DNA of 64,000 bases, taken from the NCBI RefSeq assembly GCF_027912415.1, contig NZ_CP115175.1:1364001-1428000 (forward strand), read 5' to 3'. Within the stretch, counting starts at the first letter, position 1; every line of letters starts with the position of its first letter. The stretch is from Homoserinibacter sp. YIM 151385. Its GTDB lineage: Bacteria; Actinomycetota; Actinomycetes; Actinomycetales; Microbacteriaceae. Both the position numbers and the translations under genes were made by a program. Positions 59,723 to 64,000 of the stretch are shown in pieces. The notes below the pieces were generated by a model that saw only the letters and a program-made list of their open reading frames with translations, did not search any database and was not told where the DNA came from.

Positions 59723-60232
59723 ATGGCCTCCGTCGCGATCCTCGTCACCGGGCTGCCGGGCTCCGGCAAGTCGACGCTCGCGCAGCAGCTCGCCGCGGCC
59801 CTCGACTGCCCGGCGCTCGTCAAGGACGAGCTGAAGGAGGCCTTCGCCGCCATGCTCGGCCCGCACGCGGACGGCGGCCGGCTCGGCGGCATCGCGCTCG
59901 ACACGCTCTGGCGGCTCGCCGCCGAGACGGGCGGCGGGGTCGTCGTCGACGGCGCGTTCGACGCGCGACGCGGAGACCTCGAGCATCTCGAGCGCGGGCT
60001 CGCCGCGGCCGGCGCCCCTCGCGTGATCGAGCTCTGGTGCGAGGTGCCGACGGCGCTCGCCCGGGATCGCGTCGAGGCCCGGCAGGCGGCGCGCCATCCG
60101 GTGCACGGCAGGTGGCGCGAGGCCTGGGAGGGGCTCGAGCCGCTCGGGGCGTGGCCGCTGCTGCGCGTCGACACGAGCGCGCCCGTCGACCTCGAGGCGC
60201 TCCTCGGGGAGCTCGGCGGGCTGCTCCTCTAG
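59723..60232 (+). CDS. P-loop ATP-binding protein (AAA_33 / small-molecule-kinase-like)
   Basis: A 169-residue P-loop protein. Walker A is GLPGSGKST at residues 10-18, with VVVDGAFDARR as the putative Walker B region and a lid-like Arg-rich helix (ARDRVEARQAARHP). Such proteins resemble zeta-toxin or gluconate/shikimate-type kinases; no antitoxin gene is adjacent. Its last four bases overlap the end of the convergent 2H phosphoesterase gene. Confidence 0.8.
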   Translation: MASVAILVTGLPGSGKSTLAQQLAAALDCPALVKDELKEAFAAMLGPHADGGRLGGIALDTLWRLAAETGGGVVVDGAFDARRGDLEHLERGLAAAGAPRVIELWCEVPTALARDRVEARQAARHPVHGRWREAWEGLEPLGAWPLLRVDTSAPVDLEALLGELGGLLL

Positions 60233-60696
60233 ATGAGCGGCAGCTGGGCCGCGACCCGCCAGACGCCGCCCTCGTCGAGGAGCAGCGCGACGGCATCCAG
60301 CTCGATCCGCTCGCCACGCTCGATGCGGTCCCCCTCCGCCGTGACGGTGACGTGCGGGCGGTAGCCGCGGCCGACGTGCGCGGGGTCCGGCACGCGCACG
60401 CCGAGCGGGCTCAGCGCGCGCACGAGCCCGACGTGGGCCGCCGCGAGCGAGCCCTCGTCCTCCACGAGGGTGACCTCAACATCCCGTCGGGCGCCGAACA
60501 GCTCGTCGTCGCCGCCCGCCGCCTCGAAGGGGCCGAACTGGGCGAGCACGTGCTCGAGCGCGGCCTCGAGCTGCCCCTGATCCGCCTCCGTCGTGCTCGG
60601 CGGGAACAGCGTCACGTGGAGCGGCAGGGCGCCGCGGTCGAGCTCGGAGCCGAGCGCCAGATCCTCGAGGAAGGCGCAGACCGCGAAGCGCAGCAC
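60229..60696 (-). CDS. 2H phosphoesterase (LigT / 2'-5' RNA ligase-like)
   Basis: A 155-residue protein with the two HxT motifs of the 2H phosphoesterase superfamily: LHVTLF (His27, Thr29) and PHVTVTAEG near residue 114. Members cleave 2',3'-cyclic phosphates or ligate 2'-5' RNA ends. It ends four bases inside the convergent kinase-like gene and starts 16 bp after gpmA, with which it is probably co-transcribed. Confidence 0.82.
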   Translation of the reverse strand: MLRFAVCAFLEDLALGSELDRGALPLHVTLFPPSTTEADQGQLEAALEHVLAQFGPFEAAGGDDELFGARRDVEVTLVEDEGSLAAAHVGLVRALSPLGVRVPDPAHVGRGYRPHVTVTAEGDRIERGERIELDAVALLLDEGGVWRVAAQLPLI

Positions 60697-60712
60697 GGCC
60701 GGCCCCGCTCGC

Positions 60713-61459
60713 CTACTTCTTGCCCTGGGCGGCGACCGCGGCGGCGCCGGCGGCGGCCGCCTCCGGGTCGAGGTAGCGCGAGGGGCCGGTCGGGCGGAAG
60801 TCGTCGTCGAGCTCGTAGACGAGCGGGATGCCGGTCGGGATGTTGAGCTCGGAGATCTTCTCGTCGCTGACGCCGTCGAGGTGCTTGACGAGCGCGCGGA
60901 GGCTGTTGCCGTGGGCGGTGACGAGCACCGTCCTGCCGGCCGCGAGGTCCTTCGTGATGTCGGACTCCCAGTAGGGCAGCATCCGGTCGATCACGAGCTT
61001 GAGGCTCTCGGTGCGGGGCATGTCGGCGTCGGGGACGTCGGCGTAGCGCTCGTCGCCGATCTGCGACCACTCGGCGTCGTCGGCGAGGACGGGCGGCGGG
61101 GTGTCAAAGCTGCGGCGCCAGGTCTGGAACTTCTCGGGGCCGTACTGCTCGAGCGTCTCCGCCTTGTCGAGGCCCTGGAGGGCGCCGTAGTGGCGCTCGT
61201 TGAGGCGCCACGAGCGCTTGACGGGGATCCAGGCGCGGTCGGCCTTGTCGAGGGCGAGGTTCGCGGTCTGGATCGCGCGGGTGAGGACGCTCGTGTAGAG
61301 GATCTCGGGCTTCAGGCCCGACTCCGCGAGGAGCTCGCCGGCGCGCACCGCCTCGCCGACGCCCTGCTCGCTGAGGCGCACATCCACCCAGCCGGTGAAG
61401 AGGTTCTTCTGGTTCCAGTCGGAGTTGCCGTGGCGGAGCAGGATGAGCGTCGAGGTCAT
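60713..61459 (-). CDS. gpmA: 2,3-bisphosphoglycerate-dependent phosphoglycerate mutase
   Basis: A 248-residue glycolytic enzyme interconverting 3- and 2-phosphoglycerate. The catalytic motif LRHGNSDWN has the phospho-histidine at residue 10; [22 protein letters not shown] and [15 protein letters not shown] complete the active site. The tail is Ala/Gly-rich ending in KK. It is beside senX3-regX3 as in mycobacteria. The ATG follows TAGGCT by six bases (leaderless). Confidence 0.97.
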   Translation of the reverse strand: MTSTLILLRHGNSDWNQKNLFTGWVDVRLSEQGVGEAVRAGELLAESGLKPEILYTSVLTRAIQTANLALDKADRAWIPVKRSWRLNERHYGALQGLDKAETLEQYGPEKFQTWRRSFDTPPPVLADDAEWSQIGDERYADVPDADMPRTESLKLVIDRMLPYWESDITKDLAAGRTVLVTAHGNSLRALVKHLDGVSDEKISELNIPTGIPLVYELDDDFRPTGPSRYLDPEAAAAGAAAVAAQGKK

Positions 61460-61465
61460 GCCCTC

Positions 61466-61471
61466 AGCCTA
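61466..61471 (-). promoter_or_regulatory. -10 box of a leaderless promoter (gpmA)
   Basis: TAGGCT on the minus strand is six bases before the gpmA ATG at 61459. Confidence 0.6.
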
Positions 61472-61491
61472 GCGAGCACCGCCGCTGGCTT

Positions 61492-61568
61492 CCTCGGGAG
61501 GGTTTTTCGGCGACACACCGCAGCCCGGCTGTGCGGCCCCGGCGCGTCGCCGAAAAACCCTCCCGGGG
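61492..61568. repeat. Long inverted repeat between divergent genes
   Basis: Arms 61492-61514 and 61546-61568 (23 bp, one mismatch) contain AGGGTTTTTCGGCGAC and its complement. The 31-base loop carries an inner CCGCA/TGCGG stem. Unlike the other long inverted repeats it is not at a gene end: it fills the space between the gpmA promoter and the methyltransferase start at 61584. Confidence 0.8.
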
Positions 61569-61583
61569 AATGAGAATGGGGGG

Positions 61584-62375
61584 ATGGCGCGCGCGACGGG
61601 ACCGGAGGGCCGGATCACGCGCGGCACGACCGGGCAGAACCGGCTCCGCCGCATCGACCGCTGGATCGCCCGGCATCCCGCCCTCCGCCGCACCGCCGAT
61701 CCGCTCGTCGTCGACCTCGGCTTCGGCGCGAGCGCCACGACCTCGCGGGAGCTGCACGACCGCCTCCGCGCCGCCCGCCCGGACGCGGAGGTCGTCGGCG
61801 TCGAGATCGATCCCGAGCGGGTGCGGATCGCGAGCGCGGCCGAGCGGCCCGGGCTCAGCTTCCGCGTCGGCGGCTTCGAGGTGCCGACGCCCGACGGCCG
61901 CCGCCCGGCCGTGATCCGCGCGCTCAACGTGCTCCGCCAGTACGAGGAGGCCGAGGTGGCGGAGGCGTGGGCGCGGATGACGGCACGGCTCCAGCCGGAC
62001 GGCATCCTCGTCGAGGGCACCTGCGACGAGCTCGGCCGCATCGCGAGCTGGGTGCAGCTCGGCGCCGACGGCCTCCCCCGCACCTTCTCGATGAGCCTGC
62101 GCCTGGAGGGGCTCGAGACGCCGGAGGTCGTGCACGAGCGCCTGCCGAAGGCGCTCATCCACCGCAACGTCCCGGGCGAGCGGGTGCACGAGCTCCTCGC
62201 CGAGCTCGACGCGCTGTGGGCTCGGCATGCCCCGCTCCAGGTCTACGGGCCCTCGCAGCGCTGGATCGCCGTCGTCGAGTCGCTGCGGGATGCAGGCCGG
62301 CCGGTGCGGGACTCTCGCGCCCGCTGGCGGCTCGGCGAGCTGACCCTCGACTGGTCGGCGGTCGCACCGGCCTGA
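61584..62375 (+). CDS. Class I SAM-dependent methyltransferase-like protein
   Basis: A 263-residue protein. The SAM motif I equivalent is VVDLGFGASATTSRELHDRL and VVGVEIDPERV carries the acidic ribose ligand. ALNVLRQYEEAEVAEAWARM and GILVEGTCDELGR follow as motifs post I and II. The substrate is unknown. ATG at 61584 follows GAGAAT by six bases and a G-run. Confidence 0.78.
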   Translation: MARATGPEGRITRGTTGQNRLRRIDRWIARHPALRRTADPLVVDLGFGASATTSRELHDRLRAARPDAEVVGVEIDPERVRIASAAERPGLSFRVGGFEVPTPDGRRPAVIRALNVLRQYEEAEVAEAWARMTARLQPDGILVEGTCDELGRIASWVQLGADGLPRTFSMSLRLEGLETPEVVHERLPKALIHRNVPGERVHELLAELDALWARHAPLQVYGPSQRWIAVVESLRDAGRPVRDSRARWRLGELTLDWSAVAPA

Positions 62376-62433
62376 GCCGCCGAGCCGCGCGCATCCGCCG
62401 CCTGGCGTCCACCCGGGCGTCGGCGGGGGATGC

Positions 62434-62439
62434 CAGCAT
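62434..62439 (+). promoter_or_regulatory. Possible -10 box of a leaderless promoter (62446 gene)
   Basis: CAGCAT is six bases before the GTG start of the nuclease gene; weaker than the TAGGCT boxes but with the same spacing. Confidence 0.35.
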
Positions 62440-62445
62440 GGCCGG

Positions 62446-63237
62446 GTGACGACCGGATACGACCCCGCCTTCCTCGGGCTCGAGGTGCCGCCGCCGGCGG
62501 CCGCCCGCGCCCTCACCACCCTCGACTACACGCACTTCGCGGTCGCGATGGACCCGCTGCGTCGGCTCGCGGCCTGGACGGCGGTCGCGATCGACGGCGC
62601 CGCCCTCCGCGACGTGCCGCGCGGCGGCGACGACTGGCGGCTCGACGACCGCATCCCCGAGACGGAGCAGGCCGGGCCCGAGCTCTACGCCCGCAACGAT
62701 CTCGATCGCGGGCACCTCGTGCGCCGCCGGGACCCGGTGTGGGGCGAGGAGGCGGTGGCCGCGCGGGCGAACGCCGACACCTTCCACTACACGAACGCCG
62801 CCCCGCAGGCCTCCGGCTTCAACCAGTCGAAGGAGCTGTGGCTCGGGCTGGAGGACTACCTCCTCGAGGCCGCCGAGGCGGCGGATGCGCGACTGGTCGT
62901 CGTCACCGGCCCCGTCTTCGAGGAGGACGATCCCGAGTACCGCGGCATCCTCATCCCCCTCGCGTACTGGAAGGTCGCCGCCTGGGTCGCCGACGGCGCG
63001 CTCTGCGCGACCGCCTACCTGCTCGAGCAGCGGCCGCTGCTGGGCGCCCGCGCGGTCGAGTCGGGCGAGCTGGAGCTCGGGCCGTTCCGCACCTTCCAGG
63101 TCGCGGTCGCCGAGGTGGCCGAGCTCACCGGCCTCGAGCTCGGCGCGCTCCCCGCGGCCGACCGGCTGCAGCCCCAGCCGGGCGCGCTCCCGCAGCAGCG
63201 CCGCCAGCTCGAGTCCTTCGGCGACATCGTCCTCTGA
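62446..63237 (+). CDS. DNA/RNA non-specific endonuclease (NUC1 family)
   Basis: A 263-residue beta-beta-alpha-metal nuclease. The catalytic DRGH motif is at residues 87-90 (ARNDLDRGHLVRR) and the metal-binding asparagine region at residues 117-126 (YTNAAPQASGFNQ). No signal peptide is evident, so it appears cytosolic, which is unusual because many relatives are secreted; no obvious inhibitor gene is next to it. Starts with GTG at 62446. Confidence 0.88.
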   Translation: MTTGYDPAFLGLEVPPPAAARALTTLDYTHFAVAMDPLRRLAAWTAVAIDGAALRDVPRGGDDWRLDDRIPETEQAGPELYARNDLDRGHLVRRRDPVWGEEAVAARANADTFHYTNAAPQASGFNQSKELWLGLEDYLLEAAEAADARLVVVTGPVFEEDDPEYRGILIPLAYWKVAAWVADGALCATAYLLEQRPLLGARAVESGELELGPFRTFQVAVAEVAELTGLELGALPAADRLQPQPGALPQQRRQLESFGDIVL

Positions 63238-63276
63238 GCCCATGCCCCGCCCTCCGGGCGACGGGCGGGAGGCGGC

Positions 63277-64000
63277 TCAGGAGTCCGGCAGGAGGGCCCG
63301 GGCGTCGTCCGCGCGGGCGCCCGTGCCGACGAGCAGGTCGATGACGAGCGGCCGGAGCAGCAGCACGATCGCCGAGTCGACGACGGGCGCCCCCGGCACG
63401 AGCCGGACGGGGTCGAGGCGCCGGGCGACATCCTCGAGGAGGCTGCGCGCCGCCCCCGCGAGCTCGCGGTCGTCGACCTCGTCGCCGAGCAGCCGCACCG
63501 CCGTCGCGATCTCGCCCGCGAGCCGCCCGAGCTCCGGGCGGGGCCGCCCGTCCCGCACGAGGAACTCCACGCGCCGCGCGAGCAGGCGAAGGTGCCGCGC
63601 CGTGAGGTCCGCCGAGCCGAGCACCCGCTCCTGCGCGAGCAGCTCGGGCAGATGCCGCCGCAGCAGCGGCGCGATCCGCGACACCTGCACGGCGCTGTCG
63701 AGCGACACCGTCCAGGCGTCGACGAGGGGCTGGGTGCGCCGGAGCCGGGCCAGCGCGAGCTCGGCCGCCGCCGCATCCGCCGTGCCGAGCGCGTCGGCGA
63801 CCGTCGCCGCCGACTCGTGCAGCACCGAGAACAGCGCGCGACCGTCCCGGCGGGCCGCCCGGCGCGGATCCCGCGGGATCGCGGCCGTGATGAGGAGCGC
63901 CATGACGCCGCCGACGAGCCCGTCGAGACTCCGCGTGAACGGCCCGCCCTCGGGGTCGGGGACGAGCACGACGAGCGCCGATGGCACCGCGGCCGCGACC
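63277..64000 (-). CDS. FUSC-family membrane protein, 5' end outside the window
   Basis: The frame is open to the right edge (…VAAAVPSALVVLVPDP) with hydrophobic residues preceding the first ATG (63987), so the gene continues beyond the window. Visible: part of the membrane domain (LDGLVGGVMALLITAAI), then a long soluble helical region (HESAATVADALGTADAAAAEL, and a second half rich in Leu/Arg). This matches fusaric-acid-resistance / aromatic-acid-exporter (ArAE-like) proteins. Convergent with the nuclease gene, 39 bp apart. Confidence 0.75.
   Translation of the reverse strand, partial: VAAAVPSALVVLVPDPEGGPFTRSLDGLVGGVMALLITAAIPRDPRRAARRDGRALFSVLHESAATVADALGTADAAAAELALARLRRTQPLVDAWTVSLDSAVQVSRIAPLLRRHLPELLAQERVLGSADLTARHLRLLARRVEFLVRDGRPRPELGRLAGEIATAVRLLGDEVDDRELAGAARSLLEDVARRLDPVRLVPGAPVVDSAIVLLLRPLVIDLLVGTGARADDARALLPDS

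Noticed and set aside
59723-60232. Zeta-toxin of a toxin-antitoxin pair
   Set aside because: The P-loop fold is compatible, but no small antitoxin gene is adjacent; neighbours are phoU and a convergent phosphoesterase.

Overview
The window is a stretch of a high-GC (roughly 70-75%) actinobacterial chromosome. Three things point there: strong GC3 bias, long rows of genes joined by 4-bp ATGA/GTGA overlaps, and the synteny gltX / FAA hydrolase / ilvE / leuB / serA / ilvCNB-ilvD plus senX3-regX3 / phoU / gpmA. Gene content and style (two rbs-type sugar operons, Mrp antiporter, otsAB, YhgE/MMPL exporter) fit Microbacteriaceae best; that family assignment is an inference. I found no phage, insertion sequence or CRISPR array.

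Layout. Bases 1-245 hold the end of an unidentified gene, its terminator and a tRNA-Gln(CUG). Bases 331-18430 carry two head-to-tail carbohydrate operons, both leftward. The distal one (18430 to 7811) encodes a binding lipoprotein, a GatD-like Zn dehydrogenase, an FGGY kinase, a SorC regulator, an RbsA-type ATPase, an RbsC-type permease, DeoC aldolase, a full aldehyde dehydrogenase and a truncated aldehyde-dehydrogenase-like protein. The proximal one (7483 to 331) encodes a Zn dehydrogenase, FGGY kinase, binding lipoprotein, ATPase, permease and SorC regulator. Each has an inverted repeat made from the same half-site, TGAGCA, in front of its first gene, so they may form one regulon: import, oxidation, phosphorylation, then aldol cleavage in the distal operon.

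Bases 18609-40493 hold a membrane cytochrome b, gltX, and the branched-chain amino-acid and serine genes (ilvE, leuB, serA, ilvC, ilvN, ilvB, ilvD). Between them lie transporters (YeiH, two MFS), a TetR/MFS divergent pair, mtlD and several small membrane proteins. Bases 40566-46773 are a complete Mrp Na+/H+ antiporter operon (A with fused B, then C to G). Bases 46951-49157 are otsA-otsB (trehalose). Bases 49334-54836 are a TetR / MMPL / YhgE exporter operon in which MMPL carries a C-terminal domain resembling a decayed ABC ATPase. Bases 55106-64000 hold an ArsB-like permease, the senX3-regX3 phosphate system divergent from phoU with a three-unit PHO box between them, gpmA, a 2H phosphoesterase, a P-loop kinase, a methyltransferase, a DRGH nuclease and an incomplete FUSC-family protein.

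Three genome-scale habits stand out. (1) Many genes appear leaderless: a TAnnnT -10 box sits 6-8 bases before the start codon. (2) Intergenic spaces, mostly gene ends, carry long near-perfect inverted repeats (20-34 bp arms); two of these share a core and show compensatory base changes. (3) The 3' end of ilvD has foreign-looking codon use, suggesting a recombined tract.
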